Positions 16,451-25,919 of a DNA stretch of 64,000 bases are shown in pieces. How positions within the stretch are numbered: position 1 is the stretch's first letter; each line of letters opens with the position of its first letter. Made by a program: the position numbers and the translations under genes. Location: assembly GCF_030409685.1 (NCBI RefSeq), contig NZ_JAUFQJ010000015.1, positions 186,001 through 250,000 on the forward strand. The letters run 5' to 3'. The notes under the pieces were generated by a model. The model was not told the DNA's origin and did no database searches. It worked only from the letters and a program-made list of their open reading frames with translations. The stretch comes from Ferruginibacter paludis (lineage in GTDB: Bacteria; Bacteroidota; Bacteroidia; Chitinophagales; Chitinophagaceae).

Positions 16451-18163
16451 TTATCTGCTGAAATGATACCATTTTTCTGTTGTATTTCCTGCACAATCTG
16501 CAACACTAATCTTTAGTTCATGCTTACCGGGCCCGCAATGTTCATCCATTTTATAAATGAAGGTTCTGCCTTTATCATTGCTGAACCGCAGCCATTTGCC
16601 ATCCAGCATTGCTGAAAAATTTTGCAGCTCTTCTGTTGCATCTGTAATAACAAAAGCCAGCCGGTTTAGTTTAGCAACATTCATACCTTCCCAGAAACCA
16701 ACAGGCGTTATAGCAGGCGGTACCGTATCCTGCAGCAATTGAAAATTACCGAATGCTTTAAATGAAGCAGTGTACCAGCCATCATTGTGAACGGCTTTTG
16801 CATAATCATTTTTACCATTCGCAAAACGGTGCATTACCATTTTATCCGGATAAACAGCATTGCTGTTTTTTATCATCAGGGAAAATTTTGTTTGCAATGG
16901 AACGGAAGCATTGTGCACCTGGTACACCGGAAAGCCTGTGGCAGGAATAATTTCTTTGTAAGTAAACCGGAAGGAGTCATACAGGCAGGGCTCGGGCAGG
17001 TAAGCACAAATTTTTTCGTTTTCAAAAATATTCACAAATCCAGGTCTGAACGCTGTTTGCGAAGGAGCAGCCGCAATGCCGGACATCGTTTTTGGTTGTA
17101 CTGAAGTACCTCTTTTTATATTAAATTTTAAGATAGAACTATTGCCAGCTGCATCTTTTACTTCTATTTTGATGGCGTGTGTACTGTCGTCAGTAAGATC
17201 AATAACGCCATCACCACTCACTTGTTTATAAATACCTTCGGGATAACCGGGCAACCTGCTCAAATGCTGTACAAAAGGTCCGCCATCACTGCGTAATTTA
17301 TAATCGATTTGTGCATTCACATAACGGGTTTCATCGTAACTGATGCTGTCTATCTGGAAACCAATTACAGGGCGTTCATCATTGGATAACGAGGCTTCGT
17401 AAATTCCATATTTGTGAGGCGACCCACTAAAGCGATCCGTGGCTGCAATTGCGAAACTAACCTTATCTGTATTGGTAATGATTACCGCAGGAATGGTATA
17501 TATGCCGTTCTCTTTTTTAAGATTGTAAAACTTTGGGCTCTGTTCATAGGTGCTGAGACAGCGGTCATACATGGCTACGCGGAAAATATCGGGTGGAATG
17601 TTATCGGGTAAACCCATGCCGAATAAAAACGGGTTAAGTACTTTATCTGTTTTGGTATCCCTTATTTCAAAATGTGTGTGTGGCCCCTGGGAGCCGCCGG
17701 TGTTGCCGCTAAATGCAATTTGCTGGCCCTTTTTTACCGGGAACATTCCTTCCGGAATATCAACAAATACTTTCCAGCTCTGTTGTTCATATTGTAGCTC
17801 GGTTATGTATTTCTCCAGTGCAGGATAAAAATCATTCAGGTGAGCGTAGAGCGTTGTAAGGCCATTGGGATGGTTGATATAAATGCATCTGCCAAATCCA
17901 AAAGGTTCAATTTTTACTTTTGCGATATAGCCGTCAGCAGCCGCTACAACAGGAACATTTTCTCTTTGATCAGTTTTACAATCCAGCCCCATGTGATAAT
18001 GATTGGGCCTTAACTCACCAAAGTTGGCTGCCAGGGCATGTTTGGCTATTACCGGCCATTGAAAATAACCCTGGGGATAATTTTTTGCCGGAAAAATTTG
18101 CGCAGTGGCCGAAATAAATATTAGCAAAAAAAGACATAACGCCGTTAGTTTGTGTACATTCAT
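16451..18163 (-). CDS. Large periplasmic M23 peptidase
   Basis: A 570-residue protein with a signal peptide (MNVHKLTALCLFLLIFISATAQ). The M23 domain is at the N-terminal end (about 30-190), with zinc ligands in HYHMGLDCK and HTHFE near residue 170, and YAHLNDFYPALEKYI between them. The C-terminal ~370 residues are beta-rich (Ig-like, for example IKIEVKDAAGNSSILKFNI and ISVADCAGNTTEKWYHF) and would serve as binding or spacer domains. It probably trims peptidoglycan or a related substrate. It is divergent from the YtxH-like gene with a 54-bp gap. Confidence 0.9.
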   Translation of the reverse strand: MNVHKLTALCLFLLIFISATAQIFPAKNYPQGYFQWPVIAKHALAANFGELRPNHYHMGLDCKTDQRENVPVVAAADGYIAKVKIEPFGFGRCIYINHPNGLTTLYAHLNDFYPALEKYITELQYEQQSWKVFVDIPEGMFPVKKGQQIAFSGNTGGSQGPHTHFEIRDTKTDKVLNPFLFGMGLPDNIPPDIFRVAMYDRCLSTYEQSPKFYNLKKENGIYTIPAVIITNTDKVSFAIAATDRFSGSPHKYGIYEASLSNDERPVIGFQIDSISYDETRYVNAQIDYKLRSDGGPFVQHLSRLPGYPEGIYKQVSGDGVIDLTDDSTHAIKIEVKDAAGNSSILKFNIKRGTSVQPKTMSGIAAAPSQTAFRPGFVNIFENEKICAYLPEPCLYDSFRFTYKEIIPATGFPVYQVHNASVPLQTKFSLMIKNSNAVYPDKMVMHRFANGKNDYAKAVHNDGWYTASFKAFGNFQLLQDTVPPAITPVGFWEGMNVAKLNRLAFVITDATEELQNFSAMLDGKWLRFSNDKGRTFIYKMDEHCGPGKHELKISVADCAGNTTEKWYHFSR

Positions 18164-18217
18164 ATTGTAAAATCAGTATGCAAACTTAATTGTAAAATCA
18201 CACTAAAAATTACTATC

Positions 18218-18514
18218 ATGAGCGTAAATTCAAAACACATCGCAACTTTTTTATTAGGCGCTGCAGCTGCTTTAGCCGGTGCGAAATATATGAGCATGAC
18301 GCCGGAAGAAAAAGAAAAACTGGCTGCCGATTTAAAAGACAAGGCGCATAAAATGAAAGACGAAGCGGAAGGCGCATTCGATAAAGCCAAAGATTATTTT
18401 GACGAACTAAAAACAAAAGGTACCGAAGCTTTTAAAGAACACTTTGGGGAGGCTGAAAAAACAATCAGCGATTTGTTTGGAAAGAAAGACAGTACTGCCG
18501 GTACCCCATCTTAA
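18218..18514 (+). CDS. YtxH-like small stress-type protein
   Basis: A 98-residue protein from the ATG at 18218; the frame is open upstream to 18152 but without homology. A hydrophobic N-terminal stretch (ATFLLGAAAALAGAKYM) is followed by a long amphipathic, highly charged helix of repeated Lys/Asp/Glu/Ala units (DLKDKAHKMKDEAEGAF). This matches the YtxH/general-stress style of small proteins anchored to or near the membrane. No enzymatic motif is present. A strong terminator follows. Confidence 0.75.
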   Translation: MSVNSKHIATFLLGAAAALAGAKYMSMTPEEKEKLAADLKDKAHKMKDEAEGAFDKAKDYFDELKTKGTEAFKEHFGEAEKTISDLFGKKDSTAGTPS

Positions 18515-18546
18515 TGCGCTAAGTTGTAAATCTTATTGGGTAAATT

Positions 18547-18585
18547 AACGCCAGCTTTTCAACACAGAAAAGCTGGCGTTTTTTG
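18547..18585 (+). terminator. Rho-independent terminator of the YtxH-like gene
   Basis: A 13-bp perfect stem (AACGCCAGCTTTT at 18547-18559 with 18568-18580), an 8-nt loop and a following TTTTTT tract, 33 bp past the stop codon. Confidence 0.88.
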
Positions 18586-18747
18586 TTAATCCCATTCTCA
18601 GGCGTTAAAATTTTTTTCTGAATAAGCTTAAATTAATTACTATTTTGTAACTGGTTGTTCATGGTTACTAACCTGCTTTTCCTCTCCGGTAATAAACTCC
18701 TGAATTATTTGCAAGTAAGAAATTTATAAAACCCTAAAATAAACCCC

Positions 18748-20469
18748 ATGCGTTACAAAAAAGAAAGCAGCGATCTTAAAATTTATGCAGTTGCAGGAAC
18801 ACAAACTGTATTGTTGTCTTTTGATATTGCGAAGAGTAAAATTGAAAACAAAAATTTCCTGGGGTTTAGTTTGGAAAGAAAAGATAAAAATGGCATCATT
18901 AAATACCTGAACGGCACTAAATATTTTGCTTCGCTGCAAACAGTTACAGATCCTGAAATAAGGTACACTTCCTTATTGCAAACCTTTTACTGGCAGGATT
19001 ATACGGCCGATCCGGGACAGACTTATACCTATACCGTCAAGCCAATGTTTGGCACTGCAATTAACCACCTGCCTAAATATGAAAATAGCATAGAAGTTAC
19101 CACAGAAAATCTGCAGGAAGGCAAACATTCTGTTTACTTCAATTACGGCGTTACGGGCTCGCAAGCCTATGCACATAACAAAGAATATGGTAACAGACCT
19201 ATCAGCGATTTACAAGGTGTAGCGCTGGAACATGCGCTGGCGTTTTTAGGAAGAGACTTATGGAGTGAAGGCTTGCTAAAGTTTGTGCGACAGGCTACCA
19301 ACAACACGTTCAGCATTTATGGTTCGTTTTATGAACTGCAGTTTCCGGTTTTTTTAGATGAATTAAAAGCAGCTTCCGACAGGGGTGCAGATGTTCAGCT
19401 GATCGTTAGCGGCAAGCCTGACCAGTACGATGATAAGATTTACAAAGACGGCACTGTACGGCTGAACAACAAGTCGATGCTTAAAAATGCTGGTCTGGAA
19501 CTGATGATAAAAACCGTGCGAACCAAGCCCAGCCAGCCGCACAACAAGTTTATGGTTTTATGCCAGGATGGTAAACCCAAACAGGTATGGACAGGTTCAA
19601 CCAACATTACACTAGCAGGAATTTTTGGTCAGTGCAATACCGGTCACTGGATTGTGGATGATGCGATCGCTAAAAAATATCTGGATTACTGGACGGGTAT
19701 TCAGGGTAACCCGTTTATGAGCATACAGGCAAAATTATGTGAAGCCATACAACCAGATACCGACCTGGTAGGTCTTACAAAGGGAACCTATGTTTTTTTT
19801 AGTCCGCGGGATTTGCCAGTTGTAAAAAATGTGGCGCCTGCACATTTGCAGCATTATGCCGATTTAATTGACAGCGCAAAGGAACTGGTTTGCATGGTTT
19901 TTCCTTTTAACATGGATGAAGTGTTTAATACCGTTTTTAAAAGAGACAAAGAATGCTTGCGGTTGCTGTTATTTGAATCTGCTTCAGATGCTGAAGGTGT
20001 TAAAAGCAATGATATTGATGTGAAGGTAACTGCTGGTGCCGTGTATGAAGGCGGTGAAAAGCAATGGGCAAAAGAAATTACAACAAAAGCAATTACCGGT
20101 GCCGGTATTTTGTATGTGCACAATAAATTCTTTTTGGTAGATCCCTTGTCTGATAAGCCCGTAGTAGTTACGGGCTCGGCAAACTTTAGTGCCAACTCCA
20201 TTCAAAACAATGATGAAAATACGCTTGTGATAAAGGGCGATACCAGGGTGGCTGATATTTACCTGGCGGAATTTGACCGCTTGTTTGTTCATTTTTGGCC
20301 AAGGTATTTGAGTAAGCTACAGACAAAAAATAACCAGCCGTTGCAGGGATTTTTAAAACCGCTGGATGAAACGTTCACCTGGCACAAAGACTATTTTGAT
20401 GAAACCAAATATGTGATGAAAAGAAAATTGTTGTTTAAAAAGATGAAGGGAGCGAAAAAGGTTAAATAG
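18748..20469 (+). CDS. Phospholipase D-like protein with two HKD motifs and an FN3-like N-terminus
   Basis: A 573-residue protein with no signal peptide, so probably cytoplasmic. Residues 1-125 look like a fibronectin-III-type beta domain (LSFDIAKSKIENKNFLGFSL, QTYTYTVKPMF). Two PLD halves follow. The first HKD motif is HNKFMVLCQDG (His265, Lys267) followed by WTGSTNIT. The second is VHNKFFLVDP (His about 458) followed by VTGSANFSANS. Paired HKD motifs form one active site for phosphodiester cleavage of lipid or nucleic acid. Substrate and role are unknown. It stands alone between a terminator and the carB promoter. Confidence 0.82.
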   Translation: MRYKKESSDLKIYAVAGTQTVLLSFDIAKSKIENKNFLGFSLERKDKNGIIKYLNGTKYFASLQTVTDPEIRYTSLLQTFYWQDYTADPGQTYTYTVKPMFGTAINHLPKYENSIEVTTENLQEGKHSVYFNYGVTGSQAYAHNKEYGNRPISDLQGVALEHALAFLGRDLWSEGLLKFVRQATNNTFSIYGSFYELQFPVFLDELKAASDRGADVQLIVSGKPDQYDDKIYKDGTVRLNNKSMLKNAGLELMIKTVRTKPSQPHNKFMVLCQDGKPKQVWTGSTNITLAGIFGQCNTGHWIVDDAIAKKYLDYWTGIQGNPFMSIQAKLCEAIQPDTDLVGLTKGTYVFFSPRDLPVVKNVAPAHLQHYADLIDSAKELVCMVFPFNMDEVFNTVFKRDKECLRLLLFESASDAEGVKSNDIDVKVTAGAVYEGGEKQWAKEITTKAITGAGILYVHNKFFLVDPLSDKPVVVTGSANFSANSIQNNDENTLVIKGDTRVADIYLAEFDRLFVHFWPRYLSKLQTKNNQPLQGFLKPLDETFTWHKDYFDETKYVMKRKLLFKKMKGAKKVK

Positions 20470-20522
20470 TGCTTAATTAATTCTACCTATCGAACGAGTA
20501 TCTACGCTTAAATCAAAGCCAG

Positions 20523-20569
20523 ATAGCAGCACTGCGGATAAACGGATTGCGATGCAACGATGCTGCTAT
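20523..20569. repeat. Intergenic inverted repeat between the PLD gene and carB
   Basis: The 9-nt arms ATAGCAGCA (20523-20531) and TGCTGCTAT (20561-20569) are perfectly complementary with a 29-nt spacer. The spacer holds TGCGATGCAACGATG, which recurs inverted at 29588-29602. There is no T tract, so a terminator role is doubtful. Confidence 0.4.
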
Positions 20570-20645
20570 GAAATGATTGACTGGTATCACCTTGTTTTAA
20601 AAACCTGTTACCATTGCTGGCCGGGATAAGTTTTAATTTTTCTCA

Positions 20646-20677
20646 TTTCATTTTTTCCGCTCAGTCCCTTACTTTTG
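20646..20677 (+). promoter_or_regulatory. Probable carB promoter
   Basis: TACTTTTG at 20670-20677 matches TAnnTTTG exactly. TTTC at 20646-20649 is a one-mismatch -33 box with a 20-bp spacer. The -7 ends 24 bp before the carB ATG at 20702, which also argues against the upstream start at 20675. Confidence 0.55.
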
Positions 20678-20701
20678 CACGCCTACAGACGGCAACATAT
20701 T

Positions 20702-23554
20702 ATGCCAAAAGACAATTCCATCCACTCAGTATTAATTATCGGCTCTGGCCCAATCGTTATAGGACAAGCCTGCGAATTTGACTATTCGGGAACACAAGCT
20801 GCAAGAAGCTTACGTGAAGAAGGTATTAAAGTAACACTGATTAACAGTAATCCAGCCACTATCATGACTGACCCGATGATGGCCGACAGGGTTTACCTGC
20901 TGCCACTAACGGTGGAAAGTATTGAACAGATACTGGAAGAAAATGAGATTGATGCAGTGTTGCCTACTATGGGCGGACAAACTGCCCTGAATCTTTGTAA
21001 AGAAGCAGATGAGCTGGGTATTTGGGAAAAATTTAACGTGAAGTTGATTGGTGTAGATATTAAAGCAATTGATAAGGCAGAAGACAGGGAGAAATTTCGT
21101 CAGTGGATGATTGAAATGGGTATCCCGGTTTGCCCGGCAAGAACCGCCAACTCTTTTTTAGAAGGAAAGGAATTTGCAGCTGAAGTTGGTTTTCCGCTCG
21201 TAATAAGGCCTTCGTTTACCCTGGGTGGTAGTGGAGGCAGTATTGTTTTTAGGAAAGAAGATTTGGATGAAGCGCTGAACAATGGTTTAACCGCATCGCC
21301 GATACATGAAGTACTGGTTGAAAAAGCGGTGCTGGGCTGGAAGGAATATGAACTGGAATTACTTCGGGACAACAATGACAATGTTGTAATTATTTGCGCC
21401 GTTGAAAATTTTGATCCGATGGGCGTGCATACGGGCGATAGTATAACCGTGGCACCGGCTATGACTTTGAGCGATACAGCTTACCAGTTGATGCGCAACA
21501 CGGCCATCCGAATGATGCGTGCGCTGGGCAATTTTGCCGGCGGATGTAATGTGCAATTTGCCCTCAATCCACAAACAGAAGAACTGATTGTGGTAGAAAT
21601 AAACCCAAGGGTTAGCCGCTCCTCTGCCTTAGCAAGTAAGGCTACTGGTTACCCGATTGCAAAGATTGCCGCCAAGCTGGCAATTGGTTATAACCTGGAT
21701 GAATTGAAGAACCAGATCACGCAATCTACTTCCGCTTATTTTGAGCCGGCACTGGATTATGTGATTGTAAAAATACCGCGTTGGAACTTTGATAAATTCA
21801 AAGGTGCCAATGATACACTGGGCTTTCAAATGAAGAGCGTAGGTGAAGTAATGGCCATTGGCAGAAGCTTTGCGGAGGCGATACAAAAGGCTTGTCAGAG
21901 TTTGGAAAATGAAGCTGTTGGTTTGGGTTATTATGGCAAAAGTTTAATGCACGCCGATGAGCTGATTGAATACATCAAGATACCAAAATGGGACCGGGTG
22001 TTTCGCATAAAAGATGCACTGATGGCGGGTGCCAGCGTAAAACGCATTTGCGAGAGTACAGGCATCGACCGCTGGTTTATTTACCAGATTCAGAAGATAT
22101 GCGATTGCGAAAAAGAGATCGCTAAATACGACCTGAAAACATTGCCGGATGAACTGCTGACACAAGCTAAATTTTTAGGATTTAGTGATGAGCAGATTGT
22201 ACGCATAATGAAAGAAGATGATGCGGAAATTATTTATAACCGCAGAAAAGAAATGGGTTTAACAAGGGTGTTTAAAATGGTTGATACCTGCAGTGCCGAG
22301 TTTGAAGCTAAGACGCCGTACTTCTATTCCACCTTCGAAAAAGCGCCCTTAAATTCCCCGGTTGACAAAGCGCTGGAATCCAACGAATCAAAAGTCTCGG
22401 CCAAGAAAAAAATAATTGTCTTAGGCAGCGGACCTAACAGAATTGGCCAGGGTATTGAGTTTGATTACTGTTGCGTACACGGATTGCTGGCGGTTAAAGA
22501 AGCTGGATATGAAGCCATTATGGTGAATTGCAACCCGGAGACTGTTTCTACCGATTTTGATATTGCCAATAAATTATATTTTGAACCCGTTTTCTGGGAG
22601 CATCTTTGGGAAATTATTGAGCATGAAAAACCCGAAGGCGTAATTGTACAGTTAGGTGGACAAACTGCCCTAAAGCTGGCAAAACAATTACATCAAAAAG
22701 GCATAAAAATCATAGGCACCTCTTTCGACAGTATGGATATTGCGGAAGACCGCGGCAGGTTTAGTGATACGCTGAAAGAATTAGGCATTCCTTATCCTAA
22801 TTACGGTACGGCTTATAATACAGACGAAGCCATTGAGGTTGCCAAACATGTTGGTTACCCGGTGCTGATTCGCCCCAGCTATGTAATTGGTGGACAGCGT
22901 ATGCGCATTGTGCTGAATGACGAAGACTTGGAAAAAGGTATTCTAAGTCTGATCAAGCATTTGCCCGGTAATAAAATTCTCATCGATCACTTTTTGGATC
23001 GTTGCCAGGAGGCTGAAATTGATGCCATTTTTGATGGAGAAGAGTTTCACATCATGGGTGTGATGGAACATATTGAACCTGCCGGTATACATAGTGGCGA
23101 CAGCAATGCGGTGTTACCGCAGTTTAACCTGTCGCCGTTGATCGTTACCACCATGGAGCACTATGCAGAAAAGATTGCCCGCAAGCTTCACATCAAGGGA
23201 CTTATCAATATCCAGTTTGCTATTAAAGACGGTAACGTTTTTGTGATAGAAGCCAACCCAAGAGCTAGCCGTACCACACCATTTATCGCAAAAGCATACC
23301 AGATTCCTTACCTGAACATCGCTACTAAAATTATGCTGGGTGTAAATAAATTAAGCGATTTCACTTACGATAAAAAACTGCAGGGATTTGCCATTAAAGA
23401 ACCTGTTTTTTCCTTTAATAAATTCCCCGGTGTTAGTAAAGAATTAGGGCCAGAAATGAAGAGCACGGGAGAAGCGATCCGCTTTATAAAAGACTTGCGT
23501 GATCCGTACTTCAGGCAGCTGTACAAAGAGCGCAGCATGCATTTAAGCAAGTAG
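20702..23554 (+). CDS. carB: Carbamoyl-phosphate synthase large subunit, short form
   Basis: A 950-residue CarB, which makes carbamoyl phosphate from bicarbonate, ammonia (from CarA) and two ATP for arginine and pyrimidine synthesis. Both ATP-grasp halves are present: the N-terminal half opens with VLIIGSGPIVIGQACEFDYS and the second with IIVLGSGPNRIGQGIEFDY near residue 560. NPRVSRSSALASKATGYPI and NPRASRTTPFIAKAYQIPY mark the equivalent catalytic loops. The chain stops at about E. coli residue 935, so the C-terminal MGS-like allosteric domain (UMP/ornithine binding) is missing. carA is not adjacent. The start follows directly after a -7 element. Confidence 0.96.
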   Translation: MPKDNSIHSVLIIGSGPIVIGQACEFDYSGTQAARSLREEGIKVTLINSNPATIMTDPMMADRVYLLPLTVESIEQILEENEIDAVLPTMGGQTALNLCKEADELGIWEKFNVKLIGVDIKAIDKAEDREKFRQWMIEMGIPVCPARTANSFLEGKEFAAEVGFPLVIRPSFTLGGSGGSIVFRKEDLDEALNNGLTASPIHEVLVEKAVLGWKEYELELLRDNNDNVVIICAVENFDPMGVHTGDSITVAPAMTLSDTAYQLMRNTAIRMMRALGNFAGGCNVQFALNPQTEELIVVEINPRVSRSSALASKATGYPIAKIAAKLAIGYNLDELKNQITQSTSAYFEPALDYVIVKIPRWNFDKFKGANDTLGFQMKSVGEVMAIGRSFAEAIQKACQSLENEAVGLGYYGKSLMHADELIEYIKIPKWDRVFRIKDALMAGASVKRICESTGIDRWFIYQIQKICDCEKEIAKYDLKTLPDELLTQAKFLGFSDEQIVRIMKEDDAEIIYNRRKEMGLTRVFKMVDTCSAEFEAKTPYFYSTFEKAPLNSPVDKALESNESKVSAKKKIIVLGSGPNRIGQGIEFDYCCVHGLLAVKEAGYEAIMVNCNPETVSTDFDIANKLYFEPVFWEHLWEIIEHEKPEGVIVQLGGQTALKLAKQLHQKGIKIIGTSFDSMDIAEDRGRFSDTLKELGIPYPNYGTAYNTDEAIEVAKHVGYPVLIRPSYVIGGQRMRIVLNDEDLEKGILSLIKHLPGNKILIDHFLDRCQEAEIDAIFDGEEFHIMGVMEHIEPAGIHSGDSNAVLPQFNLSPLIVTTMEHYAEKIARKLHIKGLINIQFAIKDGNVFVIEANPRASRTTPFIAKAYQIPYLNIATKIMLGVNKLSDFTYDKKLQGFAIKEPVFSFNKFPGVSKELGPEMKSTGEAIRFIKDLRDPYFRQLYKERSMHLSK

Positions 23555-23580
23555 TAAATACAGGAAGCTAGATAATTGTA

Positions 23581-23630
23581 ATGGAAAGATTAGCACTTTT
23601 TGAAAGTGTTACTCTTTCCATTATTTTTTT
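23581..23630 (+). terminator. Terminator of carB
   Basis: A long imperfect stem (ATGGAAAGATTAGCACTTT with AAAGTGTTACTCTTTCCAT) around a short loop, followed by TTATTTTTTT, 27 bp past the carB stop. Confidence 0.8.
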
Positions 23631-23695
23631 GAAATGCCAAAAACCGATTTTTCATCGGCACTTTCATATTCATTTATTTATAGTTATCTTGGAGT

Positions 23696-25801
23696 ATGTC
23701 AAAACCATTTGATATACCCGTTTGGAAAAAAGCGCCGTTTATCAGGCTGCTGGTGCCTTTGATCGCAGGCATACTCCTTGAATGGTACCTGCAAATTTCA
23801 GTTGCCGCATGTTTAACCGGGACCATTTGTTTCAGCATTGCTTACGGGTTGTTTTTTCTTTTTCCTGTAGCGGTGCAGTTTAAACTGCAATTTTTGCAGG
23901 CCACTATTTTAAACCTGCTCATTGTTTGTTTTGGACTGCTGGTAACATGGCAAAAAGATATGCATCACAACAATAACTGGTTTGGCCAATACTACCAGAA
24001 CGATGATTATTTGGTGATAAGGATAAATGAACCCCTGGTTGAAAAATCAAAATCATACAAAGCAGATGGGTATGTAGAAGCCCTTATTCATCATGATAAG
24101 GTGGTGAAAACTGAAGGAAAAGTGTTATTGTATTTCGCAAAAGATACGCTTCCTACCGGGTTGCGATATGGCGATAAAATAATTATTAATAAAAAGCTGC
24201 AGGCAATAAAAAATTCCGGTAATCCCGGTGCATTTAATTACGAGCGGTACGCCGCCTTTCAATCTGTCTTTCACAATGTTTTTCTTCAGCCAAAAGATTG
24301 GGTGCAACTAGATGAGAAAAATGTCAATGCATTCAGGCAATTTATTTTTTCTTCCAGGGAAGCTATCCTGTCTGTATTGCAAAAAAATATTTCTTCTGGT
24401 AAAGATGAATTGGGTATTGCAGAGGCCTTACTAATTGGCTATACCAATGATTTGGATAAGGACCTGGTGCAGGCGTACAGCAATACCGGTGTTGTACATA
24501 TTATTGCCATTTCAGGCATGCACCTGGCATTGATTTATGGATTACTGGTGTGGCTATTTGGTAAAATTCCGCTGATCAATAAATCAACAATTACACAAGT
24601 AATACTGATATTAGCCTGTCTTTGGATTTTTTCTTTGTTAACAGGCGCTGCAGCCTCCGTGTTGCGATCTGCCGTAATGTTTACTTTTATTGCTGTAGGT
24701 AAAAAAATATCTAAACAGTCCTCCATTTATAATTCACTGGCAGGCTCTGCGCTTGTAATGCTTTGTTATAACCCCTATTTTTTATGGGATGTTGGATTTC
24801 AGTTATCCTACCTCGCCGTTGTAGGTATTATAATTTTTCAAAAAGCCATTTACAACTGGTTCTACTTTAAAAATAAATTGCTCGACGAAATTTGGAAACT
24901 GATGGCCATTTCGCTGGCGGCACAGGTGCTTACTTTTCCTATCTGCATTTATTATTTTCACCAGTTTCCTAATCTTTTTCTTGTCACAAACATCGTAGCA
25001 GTACCATTATCGGGCGTTATATTATTTGTAGAAATTGGCCTGGTAGCTTTTTCATGGGTGCCATTTGCAGGCAGTTTTCTTGGTACGCTGGCAGGTTGGA
25101 TGGTTTGGTTAATGAACAGCATTATCCGCCTGGTAAGCGAAGTTTCTTTTGCAGTCTGGGACAATATTCCCTCTTCAGTTGCCAGTACATGGTTACTATA
25201 TGCAGTGGTAATTGGGGTGGGTATGTGGTTGCTGAATCAAAGCAAAGCTTCTTTCAGGATGGCGATCATTTCTTTATTGGCATTTGTAATATTGCAGGCT
25301 TGGGAAAACTGGAAGATTAGACAACAGCAACAATTAATTGTATACAATGTACCGCAGCACCAGGCCATTGATTTTGTGGCTGGCAACGACTTCCATTTCG
25401 TAGGAGACAGTATTTTGCTGGAGGATGGCGTGCTGCAAAATTTTCATCTAAAGCCGGCGCGGATTGCATTTCAATTGCATAAGCGCAGCGATTCCCTGCA
25501 AACCGTTTTTCAGCAACTTCAATTTTATCAGTTTGGCAATAAAAAAATATTGCTCATTGATAAACCCCTCTGGTTTGAACAGGGGCAGCAAAAAATAGAT
25601 GTCGATCTCATTATCATTTCAAAAAATCCTCCGCTTAATATATCCCGGCTGGCAGCAGTTTTTAATTGCGGAAAATATATTTTTGATGCATCAAACAGTT
25701 TTCGAAGAATTGAACAGTGGCAAAAAGATTGTACTGACCTGCATTTGAATTATTTTTCCATACCCGCCAGTGGGGCCTATGTTTGTAACATTAAGATTTA
25801 A
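23696..25801 (+). CDS. comEC: ComEC/Rec2-type DNA uptake channel protein
   Basis: A 701-residue inner-membrane protein related to the channel that passes single-stranded DNA in natural transformation. The N-terminus has several membrane helices and a soluble OB-like DUF4131 region (about 100-200). The Competence domain (about 240-520) carries IAISGMHLALIYGLLVW and LTGAAASVLRSAVMF, typical of the family. The C-terminal 160 residues sit where other ComEC proteins have a metallo-beta-lactamase domain, but no HxHxDH motif is seen, so it is a degenerate or different module. The start at 23696 follows the carB terminator. Confidence 0.9.
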   Translation: MSKPFDIPVWKKAPFIRLLVPLIAGILLEWYLQISVAACLTGTICFSIAYGLFFLFPVAVQFKLQFLQATILNLLIVCFGLLVTWQKDMHHNNNWFGQYYQNDDYLVIRINEPLVEKSKSYKADGYVEALIHHDKVVKTEGKVLLYFAKDTLPTGLRYGDKIIINKKLQAIKNSGNPGAFNYERYAAFQSVFHNVFLQPKDWVQLDEKNVNAFRQFIFSSREAILSVLQKNISSGKDELGIAEALLIGYTNDLDKDLVQAYSNTGVVHIIAISGMHLALIYGLLVWLFGKIPLINKSTITQVILILACLWIFSLLTGAAASVLRSAVMFTFIAVGKKISKQSSIYNSLAGSALVMLCYNPYFLWDVGFQLSYLAVVGIIIFQKAIYNWFYFKNKLLDEIWKLMAISLAAQVLTFPICIYYFHQFPNLFLVTNIVAVPLSGVILFVEIGLVAFSWVPFAGSFLGTLAGWMVWLMNSIIRLVSEVSFAVWDNIPSSVASTWLLYAVVIGVGMWLLNQSKASFRMAIISLLAFVILQAWENWKIRQQQQLIVYNVPQHQAIDFVAGNDFHFVGDSILLEDGVLQNFHLKPARIAFQLHKRSDSLQTVFQQLQFYQFGNKKILLIDKPLWFEQGQQKIDVDLIIISKNPPLNISRLAAVFNCGKYIFDASNSFRRIEQWQKDCTDLHLNYFSIPASGAYVCNIKI

Positions 25802-25919
25802 GTTATTAACTTGCGGCTTGATTTTTCGTTGGAATTTTTTTAAATAATCAGTTATCAAAAAGCCATTATCTCTATACTACGCTGCTATCCGCCTGTGCAA
25901 AATAAACCTGGCAGGACTA

